Origin: Opitutales bacterium UBA2995
GTDB lineage: Bacteria > Verrucomicrobiota > Verrucomicrobiia > Opitutales > UBA2995
Assembly (NCBI GenBank): GCA_002346535.1
Contig: DDZZ01000006.1
Coordinates: 38,311 to 102,310, forward strand
Reading direction: 5' to 3'
DNA length: 64,000 bases
Under the pieces are notes generated by a model. That model ran no database searches. It was not told the origin of the DNA and saw nothing but the letters and a program-made list of their open reading frames with translations. Below, one piece after another: positions 52,007 through 61,831 of the stretch. Position 1 is the stretch's first letter; each line of letters starts with the position of its first letter. Position numbers and translations under genes: made by a program.

Positions 52007-53884
52007 ATGAACGCCGCATTTCTTTATCAACTTCTGTTTTTGCTGCCGCTTTTGACTGCCGCGGTGATTGCTTGTTTTCTGCGCACCAAACATAACCTTG
52101 CGGCCAACTTTTCGGTGTTATCGGGATTGATATTTTCGGCGATTGCCTTATTCCTGATTTACGTGCGGCCAGAAGGTGATTGGTCGGTGACTTGGCTCAC
52201 TTTGGGAGGAAGCTTCGAACTTAAATTTGGAGTTTTATTCAATGACCTTTCGGCATTAATGCTGCTGGTACTTATAATCGTAGGATTTTTGGTGCAGGTA
52301 TTCAGTCTTGGATACATGAAGGATGATTTAGGTAAGGCACGTTTCTTCGCCGGTTTGTCGATATTCATGTTTGCCATGCTGGGAATCGTATTGGCCGATA
52401 ATCTGGTGATGATCTTTATCTTTTGGGAATTGGTGGGATTCAGTTCTTACGTGTTGATCAACCATTACTTTGACAAACCTTCCGCGGTTTCGGCCTCTAA
52501 AAAGGCCTTTATCGTAAACCGTATTGGGGATTTCGGATTTCTTTTGGGCATCCTTTTTGTCTATTGGCAATTTGGTACTTTTGATCTGGTTGAGTTGGAG
52601 GAACGTGCGAGATTATCTCCAGGTTATCTTTCGACCGGAATGGCATTGCTCCTTTTTTGCGGTGTGATCGGAAAATCAGCCCAAATGCCGTTGCACGTTT
52701 GGTTGCCCGATGCGATGGAAGGTCCCACACCGATTTCGGCCTTGATCCATGCTGCTACCATGGTTGCGGCCGGTATTTATTTCTCAGCCCGAGTTTACTT
52801 TCTAATGTTGCCCGGTATGGAGGTGATTATGTGGGTCGGGACCATCACGGCGGTCTTCGCCGCTGTGGTAGCTTTTGGGCAAAACGACATTAAAAAAATA
52901 CTGGCATTTTCCACCTTGTCCCAGCTCGGTTATATGGTAGCCGCTTTGGGGTTAGGTGCAGCTTCAAGCCTTCAGAGACATGGTGAACACGCGGTGATTT
53001 CAACCGGTGCAGCTGTAGCAATGTACCACCTCACGACACATGCATTTTTTAAAGCCCTTTTGTTTCTTGGGTCGGGTTCGGTAATTCACGCATGTCATCA
53101 CGAACAAGATATTTATAAAATGGGCGGGTTGTATGGAGAAATGAAAATCACATCCATCACTTTCGGTATCGGAGTGTTGGCCATAGGCGGATTCCCTTTC
53201 TTGGCAGGATTCTTCAGCAAAGATAGCATTTTGCATCTCGCCCATGAGAGTGACTTTAATTTGGTCTCATACCTCCTTTTTGGAACTACAGCATTGACGG
53301 GTCTTTATATGGGTCGGCTGTTTGTAGTTACTTTTTTTGGAAAACCTCGTAGTGCTCATGCCGAGCGTGCCAAGGAAAATGGGCCCGCCATTGTACTGCC
53401 TTTGGTGATTCTCGGAATCTTGTCAGTGATTGGTGGATACGAATGGTTTTTCGGGCACACTTTCGAGGCAGTTATTGGGGCGATTCCCAATGCGGAGGGA
53501 CCCTTCAAGATGCTCATGATTATTACAGGGCTGCTCTTCTCAGTCGGCGGTCTGATTGTTGGATGGTTGGTTTGGAATCCGAGTAAGGATTCTGATACTT
53601 TGGAAAACGTTGCTCCCGGTCTGTTCAAGGCCCTTGTAGCCAAATTGTATTTCGATAGTATTTATGACTGGTATGTTAAGAAGGTTCAGGATCGCGGTGC
53701 TCTGATTTTAGGATTCTTGGACCAGCTTTTTATTACCGGCCTTATGGTTCGAGGTACAGCTGAGATTATTGGCCTGATGGGTATCGTTTCCAGGTCATTG
53801 CACGGGGGTAACATTGGTGGTTATGTTTATTGGTTCGCCATTGGAGTCGTGGTCCTGGGAGCCATCGCATTTGGAGTATTATGA
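52007..53884 (+). CDS. nuoL: Complex I subunit L, standard length, cluster 2
   Basis: A 625-residue antiporter-like subunit. FWELVGFSSYVLINHYFDKP, GVIGKSAQMPLHVWLPDAM (helix-7 lysine) and KILAFSTLSQLGYMVAALG are canonical. From YFDSIYDWYV to the end there are 78 residues, close to the E. coli length, so the lateral helix spans the usual two other antiporters. It is the internal control for the longer helix of the cluster 1 copy. A 234-base gap separates it from nuoM. Confidence 0.9.
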   Translation: MNAAFLYQLLFLLPLLTAAVIACFLRTKHNLAANFSVLSGLIFSAIALFLIYVRPEGDWSVTWLTLGGSFELKFGVLFNDLSALMLLVLIIVGFLVQVFSLGYMKDDLGKARFFAGLSIFMFAMLGIVLADNLVMIFIFWELVGFSSYVLINHYFDKPSAVSASKKAFIVNRIGDFGFLLGILFVYWQFGTFDLVELEERARLSPGYLSTGMALLLFCGVIGKSAQMPLHVWLPDAMEGPTPISALIHAATMVAAGIYFSARVYFLMLPGMEVIMWVGTITAVFAAVVAFGQNDIKKILAFSTLSQLGYMVAALGLGAASSLQRHGEHAVISTGAAVAMYHLTTHAFFKALLFLGSGSVIHACHHEQDIYKMGGLYGEMKITSITFGIGVLAIGGFPFLAGFFSKDSILHLAHESDFNLVSYLLFGTTALTGLYMGRLFVVTFFGKPRSAHAERAKENGPAIVLPLVILGILSVIGGYEWFFGHTFEAVIGAIPNAEGPFKMLMIITGLLFSVGGLIVGWLVWNPSKDSDTLENVAPGLFKALVAKLYFDSIYDWYVKKVQDRGALILGFLDQLFITGLMVRGTAEIIGLMGIVSRSLHGGNIGGYVYWFAIGVVVLGAIAFGVL

Positions 53885-54118
53885 TCATGGAATTTCCGCG
53901 GATGCCTGCAAAATTTTATTCAAATAATAAACCTTCTGTATTGTCGGACCAAATGTACGCGAAACTCCATTCGAATTGCACGCAGCCTTGGAATGGATTG
54001 CCGCGTTTTTCTCTTTCCCAACTCGGTTACGCACCCATGTGCGCGCCCTCGTATGTCTGTCGTCAAGTCCGACATTTCAAATCCGTGAATTCCTAGGCTC
54101 TTGTAGAACCTATCGAAA
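53885..54118. other. Unusual gap inside nuo cluster 2
   Basis: A non-coding spacer between nuoL and nuoM in an operon whose other junctions mostly overlap or abut. It contains the second copy of the CGCAC/GTGCG hairpin repeat at 54026-54051. There is no convincing small gene. Confidence 0.5.
54026..54051. repeat. Dispersed hairpin repeat, copy 2
   Basis: GTTACGCAC, a four-base loop, then GTGCGCGCC and CTCG. It differs from the copy at 2562-2587 only in loop bases and one flanking base. The stem and the outer GTTA and GCGCC blocks are conserved. Confidence 0.55.
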
Positions 54119-55708
54119 ATGACTAATTATTCCATATTGCTGCTCGGAACGATTCTGGTGCCTTTGGTTGCAGCGTTGGTGATGCTGGGTGGTGGTAGTT
54201 TATCGAAGGCGACCACACGATCCCTTGCGACAGTTGGGTTTTCATTTCCAGCATTGGCTTCTTTGATTCTGTGGATCAATTTTCAGCCTACGGATTCTAG
54301 TGGTTATGACTATCTGATCGTTCTTCCAACCGGTCTTGAGAGATTGGGAATAACGCTTCACCTGGGGCTCAATGGCATTTCTGTGCCTCTGTTTTTCCTG
54401 GCTGGTATCGTAGGATTGGCGGCTGGCCTTTACGCTTTGCAGAGTGAGGCTGAGCGACCTCAGCAGTATTTGATGCTCATTCTTTTTATGCAATCTGGGC
54501 TGATGGGGGTCTTTGCTTCGGTGGATATCTTTTTCTTTTATTTTTTCCATGAATTGGCGCTGATTCCCACTTTCATTTGTATTGGAGTTTGGGGTGAAAG
54601 GGACCGTCATTCGGCCGCCATGGAGATGACAATTTACCTGACCCTCGGGGCAATGCTTTCTTTGCTCGGCTTACTGGCCATTTATTTTCAGTCCGATGCG
54701 TCGGCCTTCAATATGATTGCCTTGAAGGAAGCGATCACCACCAAGCCTATCGAAGGTGGGGTCCAGAATGTGATTTTTGGTCTGCTGTTATTCGGATTTG
54801 GAATTCTTGTTTCCCTATTCCCTTTTCACTCCTGGGCTCCTCGAGGATACGCTGCTGCGCCCACTTCCATCGCCATGCTTCATGCCGGTGTATTGAAGAA
54901 GTTTGGCTTGTATGGATTTGTGCAGGTAGCGTTGCCGTTGGTCCCGTTGGGTGCGGTTCATTGGAGTAATTTTCTGGCCTGGCTTGCGTTGGGCAGCGTC
55001 GTCATCATCGGCCTAATAACCATTGCTCAGCGGGATCTGAAAATGATGGTAGGATTCAGTTCGGTCATGCACATGGGCTATTGTTTTCTGGGAGTGGCTT
55101 GCGTCTCCATTTTGGGTGCAGCTGGCGTCATCTTGACGATGGTGGCGCACGGGCTCACAATTGCCCTTTTGTTCTTGCTGGGCCATGTTGTGTATCGGCG
55201 TACGGAAACATTTGAGATGGCTGATATGGGTGGCCTCGTCAGGCAGGCTCCGGCTCTTGCAGCCATTTTTTCCACTGCAGTTTTGGCGAGCATTGGATTG
55301 CCCGGACCTGGGCTCTTGAACTTTTTTGGTGAGTTCACAGTGTTTACCGCACTTTGGGATTTCAACGAGGCGTTCGCATTCTTGGCCGTGCTTGGGGTTA
55401 TTATTTCGGCAGTTTATGGATTGAGGGCAGTTGCCAGCATATTCTTTGGCCCTCATTCCGAAACCTTTGCAAAGCACCTTAAAGAAAACGCGGTAAAGGA
55501 CATTACGGTGGCTGAGAAGATACCTACTTTTATTCTTTTCGCCGCGCTTGTTGTGATTGGCCTGTGGCCTCGATCTATCACCGATGACATGAATCGCGCT
55601 CTTGAGGCAGAATTTAAGACCATTCATGCCATGCTCGCGACCTTGGAAATCCAGCCTGATGAAGAGGGCATTGAGATTGCGCGTACGGCGATTACTCAGA
55701 ACCGATGA
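54119..55708 (+). CDS. nuoM: Complex I subunit M, cluster 2
   Basis: A 529-residue antiporter-like subunit. LGLNGISVPLFFLAGIVG, YFFHELALIPTFICIGVWG (helix-5 glutamate), MMVGFSSVMHMGYCFLG and LASIGLPGPGLLNFFGEF give the family. As in the second NuoM of cluster 1, the helix-7 lysine is replaced (FGILVSLFPFHSW), while lysines are kept in helix 8 (GVLKKFGLYGF). Its stop overlaps the nuoN ATG by four bases. Confidence 0.9.
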   Translation: MTNYSILLLGTILVPLVAALVMLGGGSLSKATTRSLATVGFSFPALASLILWINFQPTDSSGYDYLIVLPTGLERLGITLHLGLNGISVPLFFLAGIVGLAAGLYALQSEAERPQQYLMLILFMQSGLMGVFASVDIFFFYFFHELALIPTFICIGVWGERDRHSAAMEMTIYLTLGAMLSLLGLLAIYFQSDASAFNMIALKEAITTKPIEGGVQNVIFGLLLFGFGILVSLFPFHSWAPRGYAAAPTSIAMLHAGVLKKFGLYGFVQVALPLVPLGAVHWSNFLAWLALGSVVIIGLITIAQRDLKMMVGFSSVMHMGYCFLGVACVSILGAAGVILTMVAHGLTIALLFLLGHVVYRRTETFEMADMGGLVRQAPALAAIFSTAVLASIGLPGPGLLNFFGEFTVFTALWDFNEAFAFLAVLGVIISAVYGLRAVASIFFGPHSETFAKHLKENAVKDITVAEKIPTFILFAALVVIGLWPRSITDDMNRALEAEFKTIHAMLATLEIQPDEEGIEIARTAITQNR

Positions 55709-57234
55709 ATTGGGAATCCCATAAAATTTTAGCCGAAAGCAATCAGTGGAGTGCCATCCTCCCAGAAACCGCTTTGGTTTTTCTCGCGCTAAGTCTGCTG
55801 TTGCTCGACATGTTTGGTGGCAAGCCGGGTCGAGAATTGATTGGTCGGATTGCCGTGGTGGGACAGGTGATATTGATTTTTTTGAGTTTCACGTTGCTGC
55901 GAAACAATTTGGGAATTCATAATCAGGAGACATTTTCCGGAATGTTGTTTCATTCCGAATTTAGTCAGGTTATGCGGATATTCTTTTTGTTGAGCTCGCT
56001 ACTGACCTCATACCTGGGATCAATTTTTTTGAAAAAGAACCAGATCTCCGGAACGGAGTTTTATACCATTCTTCTCCTGATTACCGCTGGTCTGATGCTG
56101 CTCGCTCAAAGTAATCATTTTATAATGCTTTTCGTGGCGTTGGAGACGGTCACGATCGGATTTTACGTATTGGTCAGCTACAATCGGGATAAGTCTAACA
56201 GTCTCGAAGCCGGTTTGAAATATCTGATTATGGGGGGGCTCAGCACAGCGATCCTTTTGATGGGTATTGTCCTTTTATTTGGCTTGGCGAGTAATCCCGA
56301 GCTGCCCGGTATGTCGCACAATGCCATGAAATTTTCCGACCTGGATATATTTCTACGATTGAATGGCGATAACGTTGTCGCCAAGACCGGCGTGCTACTT
56401 GTATTGGCTGGTATCGCTTTCAAAATCGGATCCGTTCCCTTCCAGATTTGGATACCGGATGTTTACCAAGGGGCTCCTACACCGGTTACGGCCGCCTTAG
56501 CCGTTTCTTCGAAGGCTGGAGGATTTGCGGTCTTAATTACCCTTGTTTCTGGACCTTTCAAACCGATGGCGGAACTGGTGGTCCCGGTTTTAAGCCTCAC
56601 GGCGATTGTGACCATTCTTTTTGGAAACATTGCTGCTTTGACCCAACGGAACGTGAAGCGGTTAATCGGGTTATCCGGTGTCTCACATACGGGGTACCTT
56701 CTAATCGGCGTCGTAGCCATCTATTCAATTCCTACTGCTGAAAGTGCGATTGTTTTCTATCTAATTACATATTTACTAGCTTCTTATGCAGTGCTTGGCG
56801 TGATGGCTCATTTGTCAGTCGCAGGTAAGGATGATCTTCAGGAATTGGGGGATTATCAAGGTATGCTGAAGGAGAGTCCGTTTCTTTCCGGTGTGTTAGT
56901 TCTTGGATTGAGTTCCTTGGCGGGAATTCCACCGTTGGCGGGATTTATTGGCAAGCTACTGATCTTCTATGCTGCATTTCAGGCTGAGTTGTATGCCCTT
57001 TTGGGTGTGGCGATTGCGGGGATTGTCATATCTATTTATTACTATTTTGGATGGATCAAGGAGGCGACGTTCCGATTCTGGAAGCTGCCTATTCTTGGGG
57101 CTGAAGAGCCCGAAGCACCCAAGGAGTGGTCTGAGATTGGCAGTTTGACCCGCGTGACCCTCGGTGTGCTCGCCTTACTTACCTTGGCACTCGGCTTGTA
57201 TCCGGGGCCGCTCAGTTCGCTAATCGGTGGGTAG
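55705..57234 (+). CDS. nuoN: Complex I subunit N, cluster 2
   Basis: A 509-residue antiporter-like subunit, last gene of cluster 2. The helix-7 lysine is in GIAFKIGSVPFQIWIPDVY, followed by GAPTPVTAALAVSSKAGGF and RLIGLSGVSHTGYLLIGVV. It is only distantly similar to the NuoN of cluster 1. A 195-base gap with no recognisable terminator separates it from thyX. Confidence 0.9.
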   Translation: MNWESHKILAESNQWSAILPETALVFLALSLLLLDMFGGKPGRELIGRIAVVGQVILIFLSFTLLRNNLGIHNQETFSGMLFHSEFSQVMRIFFLLSSLLTSYLGSIFLKKNQISGTEFYTILLLITAGLMLLAQSNHFIMLFVALETVTIGFYVLVSYNRDKSNSLEAGLKYLIMGGLSTAILLMGIVLLFGLASNPELPGMSHNAMKFSDLDIFLRLNGDNVVAKTGVLLVLAGIAFKIGSVPFQIWIPDVYQGAPTPVTAALAVSSKAGGFAVLITLVSGPFKPMAELVVPVLSLTAIVTILFGNIAALTQRNVKRLIGLSGVSHTGYLLIGVVAIYSIPTAESAIVFYLITYLLASYAVLGVMAHLSVAGKDDLQELGDYQGMLKESPFLSGVLVLGLSSLAGIPPLAGFIGKLLIFYAAFQAELYALLGVAIAGIVISIYYYFGWIKEATFRFWKLPILGAEEPEAPKEWSEIGSLTRVTLGVLALLTLALGLYPGPLSSLIGG

Positions 57235-57429
57235 CTCGAAATTTTCAACGGATGGCTGAAATGGTGATCGGGGGAATAAAACCTTGAATCGGTTGGCTTC
57301 TCGCGCTGAAGCCCAATTCGTCAAGTAATTATGGAATCACTCCAAGGCGGAATCAATTTTAAAAAAACCATAGACCTGCGGAATTTTCCTCGCCCTCGGT
57401 TGAGCAGCACATACGTTTTCTAGAATCCT

Positions 57430-58776
57430 ATGAACGTAACCGGTATTGCCCTGACTGCTCCCAAAGCTGCCGAAAATAACCCACACCTCACTCCAGAACT
57501 TTTGGCCTCCGTACTTGCGCGCTACTCGAGGTCAAATATCGGGTTGGAAAAGATTCTCGAAAAAGTCGATCTGGACGAAGCCGATGCCTCGATTGATCGA
57601 ATACTAAAATTTGTTGATTACGGTCACGCTTCTATTGCCGGTTTGACGGGTGGTATTGCGATGGCTGTAGATGACATATCCATGTGGCTGGCTTACAAAT
57701 TGTTTGAAATTGCTCAAATGGCGGATGGCCAAGAATCGAGCACGCGGTACATTAGCATGGACGAATCGAGCCTTCTTGAGCCCGAGGAAATTGGGATTCC
57801 ACCCAGGTTAGCCAAGGAATGGAAAGCTATCATGCTGGAATGTTTTCGTGCCTATGGGCAGGAATACGACCGCTTGGATGTCCTCGCGACGGACCAGCCG
57901 GAATTGGTTCGGTATCCTGAAAATGCCAAGCCCTTGGTGATCAAACGAATCCGCAAGAATTACGCATTGGACCGGGCCCGTTACTTTATGCCTTTTGCAT
58001 GCAAGACGAGCATGGCTCTCGTCATGAGCTCTCGCATGTGGACCGAGGCGATTAAACATCTCGAATCACTTCCGCAGGAAGAAGCGAAGCGATGTGCGGC
58101 GGCACTTCGGGGAGAGTTAACCAAGTTTTCGCCAAGGCTGGTAAAGCATAGTAAGTCCGAGTTTTCTTTTGAAGCACAGGCGCGTCAGGACTTTGAATAC
58201 AGCATTAAATTGGGTCTGGAGACATTGTCCTCAGAAAACCGACCGGATGAGGTTTGGGTGAAAGTCAATAATGATTTGCCCGATTTTCTTCCGGAAAGCC
58301 AATCAATGGAAGAGGCACTGAAGCACCGGGCTAACCGATATGGACGATGCGGCTCAGCCATTCGAAGAATGCGTGTGGGCTTTGCCTGGAACAACATGGC
58401 GATTGCGGAATTGAGGGACCTGAACCGCCATCGAACTGGACACCGTTTCACCCCGCTCGTTCAAAACGGATTTTACCTTCCTCCCGAGGTGGACCCGAGT
58501 CCTCACCAGGAATTATTGGATCGTCACACCACTTTGCTCAGAACGCTTATGGAGTTCAAAGAGCCTTCGTACGTTTACGGATTGCTCCTAGGGTCCCAAA
58601 CCCCGTTTGAACATACCAGTCATGCCGATAAATTTATATACGAGGCGGAACTTCGCACGGGTATGGGAGCTCACTTCCGTTACGCGGAGCACTTGAGCAA
58701 AGCGCTTCACAAATTCATCGAATTAGTCCCTGAATCAAAAGGCTGGATAACTGAAGGTACGGCTGAACCCGAGTAA
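57430..58776 (+). CDS. thyX: Long, two-lobed flavin-dependent thymidylate synthase
   Basis: The 448-residue protein is about twice the usual ThyX length (220-250). The first half contains QESSTRYISM (residues 101-110), the second part of the ThyX motif RHRxxSxNExSxRY, but lacks the RHR. It continues with ARYFMPFACKTSMALVMSSR, the ThyX C-terminal substrate loop. The second half has NRHRTGHRFTP (R333-H334-R335), the RHR part without the ExSxRY. The two lobes thus carry complementary halves of the signature. Long ThyX forms occur in Chlamydiae and some other groups. It methylates dUMP to dTMP with methylene-tetrahydrofolate and FAD. Two-lobed reading is my inference. Confidence 0.8.
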   Translation: MNVTGIALTAPKAAENNPHLTPELLASVLARYSRSNIGLEKILEKVDLDEADASIDRILKFVDYGHASIAGLTGGIAMAVDDISMWLAYKLFEIAQMADGQESSTRYISMDESSLLEPEEIGIPPRLAKEWKAIMLECFRAYGQEYDRLDVLATDQPELVRYPENAKPLVIKRIRKNYALDRARYFMPFACKTSMALVMSSRMWTEAIKHLESLPQEEAKRCAAALRGELTKFSPRLVKHSKSEFSFEAQARQDFEYSIKLGLETLSSENRPDEVWVKVNNDLPDFLPESQSMEEALKHRANRYGRCGSAIRRMRVGFAWNNMAIAELRDLNRHRTGHRFTPLVQNGFYLPPEVDPSPHQELLDRHTTLLRTLMEFKEPSYVYGLLLGSQTPFEHTSHADKFIYEAELRTGMGAHFRYAEHLSKALHKFIELVPESKGWITEGTAEPE

Positions 58777-59384
58777 TCCCATGGATTTAAAAGCCAGCAA
58801 CAGTTCAGAAACTTTTGAATCTCATGAACGTGTATTCATGAAACATATACAGCTTTCTTTTTACATTTTACTCGGAGCCCAGTTGGTTGAGCAGCCTTTC
58901 GATCCTAAGAACCCGGGAAATCCCCTCACCAAAAGAGGGTCGTGAAAAATGAAGTATCCAAAAAGCGATACCATTGGGAGAAGTCCCAGGGCTCTATCGA
59001 AATTGGGTGAACCCTCATAAACGGGTAAGAACGCCATCAGCGGAGTCGAGACAGTTAGAGGTTGTGGAGTCGACTGTGCGGCAACCAAATCTCGAACAAT
59101 CTTTTTCCGAAAATAGGGAGTGGAAACCGGGTAGAATCGTTCATGTGTATGAAAAAAGTAAAGAATTTTACCGGGTTCTTAACCCGTTCTTGCTGAGTAA
59201 CTTTAATCGGTTTATTTATCAGCGAAATCCAAAATAGCCATAGCTGTGGGTTGGATATGGCTTCTTCTTGCAGCAACTCCCAGTTTTCAGAAGAATATCA
59301 AGTGATTTAGACTTAACTCCTCATAGCTACCAATCTATCTGCCAGAATTCTTCAATTGGCACATTCAGGCTTCTACAGTTCAGT
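58777..59384. other. Gene-poor interval
   Basis: About 600 bases between thyX and the wrecked EEP gene. Short open frames exist on both strands but none shows a domain, a signal peptide or a ribosome-binding site I can support. It is probably eroded coding sequence. Confidence 0.4.
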
Positions 59385-60100
59385 ATGCAATTTGGCCAGG
59401 TTTGGGTTACTGCTAATTTCGATACAGCGCCTGTCCGGGTGGAAGAAACTGCAAGGACGTTGCGATTGTACGATACGGATATTCTGCTTCTTCAAGAGGT
59501 CGAAAAAGCTGGACCAAACGTAAAACAGTCCAATCCGCCGAAATATTACACTTATCTAAAGGAAGCTTTGCAAGGGTACGAAAGCGTTCTTGATTATCCT
59601 ACAGAAGATAGCCGCGAACTTCCGTTCGGAGTCGGACTGGTCATCTTCTCAAGGTATCCAATCCTGAGTTCCAGGACTACCCAATTACCTGGTGCTCCCG
59701 TTGAATTTAAATTTGACGGGAGCAAAACACCCACCAATCGCATTATCATTACTGCAGAAATTGAAATCGAAGGAACTCCTTACACGGTCATCCCCTTCAG
59801 GCGAATTTTATATTAAATCCTTCCAGCAATGATTTCCTAGAGCAGCGAAATATTATAATGGAGGAAGTGCTTGTGGCTAAGGGCACGATTATTTTTGATG
59901 TGATTCCGGAAGAAAGTCTGTTCGGGCAATTTGAAAAGTCACGATTGGAGAGTATGCAAAAGGAGACGATTATCTGGAAACGCATGCCCTAGGTTTTGGA
60001 CTACATTTTCTTTAATTCCGAGGTGAATTTGAAGGGTGGGACGGTCGACGAAGTCTCAGCTTCGGACCATCATGTTTTGGTTGCTGAATTTCGGACTTAA
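59385..60100 (+). pseudogene. Endonuclease/exonuclease/phosphatase (EEP) family gene, frameshifted
   Basis: The first part reads VWVTANFDTAPVRVEETAR, DTDILLLQEVEKAG and VGLVIFSRYPIL, the N-terminal half of the EEP (DNase I-like) fold with its metal-binding N and E residues. After GTPYTVIPF the frame breaks; a stop follows at about 59816. A different frame later encodes VLDYIFFNSEVNLKGG and VDEVSASDHHVLVAEF, the authentic C-terminus with the S-D-H motif. The central H-x-D region is missing or unreadable. At least two lesions separate the halves. Confidence 0.75.
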
Positions 60101-60117
60101 AGCGGATCAGTTTTATT

Positions 60118-61750
60118 CTATTCCCCTTCTTCGGCTGCCAGCTGTTCTCCTTTTCGAACCTTATCTTTGGCCGCTTCCCGGTCGGATTCGATTCTTGCAA
60201 GATCGACCTTCAGTTCTTCTTGGGCTTTGGCAGCTTCCTGGAAGCCTCCCCTCGCATTGGCGTCTGCCAAACTTTGTTCGTGTGCGATCTTCCGCTCGGC
60301 CAACCTTGCTGAATACTTTTTGTCCAGATCCGCTAACTCCTGTTTTTGAGCTTCGGTCAATTTTGTATCCTGATTCGGGTCTTCGGCGTTGAGCCGCTCC
60401 ATCGCCAATTCGTAAGCAGATTTCATGGTTTCAGATAAAGTTATTAAAAAAATCATGTTGCATGAAATGAGAGCTGGAAAGGCAAATTTCCATTGAAGTT
60501 CCCGAGTCAATCCATCTCCCGCCAGTAAACTCGCCAGAAAAAGCAAAACCGTGACGTAACCAATCCAAGGTTGGAGCCAGGTCATTAAGAAGAGGGCCCA
60601 TATCCATTCAAGGATGGATTCTGCCAACTGAATAAGCACTAAAGGGCCGTGGTTGAAAAAGCCGCTGACCACAAAAATTCCCAGGAAGCCGACCAATGAG
60701 GAAAACACGCCATATACAATGACAATAGAGGCTATTGGAAACAGAAGGATATTCAGCAGAACCGCCAAAGGAGCAACTAAGCCGAAATATAGAATGCTTA
60801 GCAGTGTGCTCGCCAGAGTGGCTTACTGGCTGATGCAAAAAGTTCTGACTATCATTTCTATAAATTGGTTAGACGCGCGCCTCATCATGGATTGATGATG
60901 GATTTTTTGGGAGTTCTTTGCCGCCAATAATTCTGGAATAATTTGAAGAGTGTTATTCCCTAGAGAAGAATTCCGGTTACTACCGTATAAGATGGTTTAA
61001 ACCCGGCGGAAACAATTGGGTGGGCGACGGAATCAATACAGAAACTGCAGAAGCTGTCAGTGCTTGGAAGGGCGGCATTTGGCGGACCATCGAGTAGCTG
61101 ACCCAGAAAAACGCTGTCATGGCAAAGGCTCTAACTGCGGAAGGAATAGTGTCGGTAATTTCCACATAGAGATAGACAAGTCTCAACCCGATTATGACTG
61201 AAAGGTGCTTTGGAACTCTCAAAACCAGCAAGATGCTGGCCACCGCGAGCGCGATGATGACTAGATGGAGTCCGCTAATTGCAAATAAATGGAGGGTGCC
61301 AGTCCGGAGAAATAGCAACTTGTTTCCCGAGCTGAGCTAGCTCTTTAAACCGAGCATCCTTTTTCGGTATACACCGATAGTCTGTGGGTAATTATCAAGA
61401 TGATGGCCAAGTGCCTGAATTGCCCTTGCCCTCAAATTGGCTTCCCGGGGTGGGAGAGACTGCCACAGATCTGGCACTCGCCTTTGATCTTGGAAATAGA
61501 GTGGGGAGGACGTGGATACGCCGATAAAGAAAAGAAATGGCCAGGCACTTGCTGTTAATGAATGAATGGAACTGGCTTGGGCCTTAAACGCCAATATCAA
61601 ACAGCCGGTGTTGATCAGAATGGTTGGTAGAATCGAAATGTTCGGAAGGTTGTGGCCCAGCGCATATCCTGTGAGCATAGGATGAGAATCCACAACAAGG
61701 GCGTCGTGTATGAGGGGGCGGATATTGGTTAAAGGATTTACCTCAGGCAA
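60118..61750 (-). pseudogene. comEC: ComEC/Rec2-type competence gene, broken
   Basis: Three minus-strand pieces together trace a ComEC protein. At 61337-61750 there is an N-terminal part with helices and SLPPREANLRARAIQALG. At 60980-61318 the hallmark competence-domain block LFLRTGTLHLFAISGLH appears, followed by PSAVRAFAMTAFFWVSYSM. At 60118-60830 later membrane helices appear (STLLSILYFGLVAPLAVL, then NILLFPIASIVIVYGVF). Stops and frame changes lie near 61320-61337 and around 60770-60980. The last piece remains an open 216-codon frame and ends in a charged coiled-coil tail unusual for ComEC. DNA uptake through this channel is presumably lost. Confidence 0.75.
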
Positions 61751-61831
61751 TTTCTGTAAACTCTTTTCATGAGTAGCTGAAACGAACTTTGGTTTTGCAA
61801 GCGCAGTTTTTCGTTGCTAGGTTTTTTTTAA

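Noticed and set aside
58861..59240. Open frames of 75-87 codons on both strands
   Set aside because: They overlap each other, lack ribosome-binding sites and show no recognisable domain or signal.
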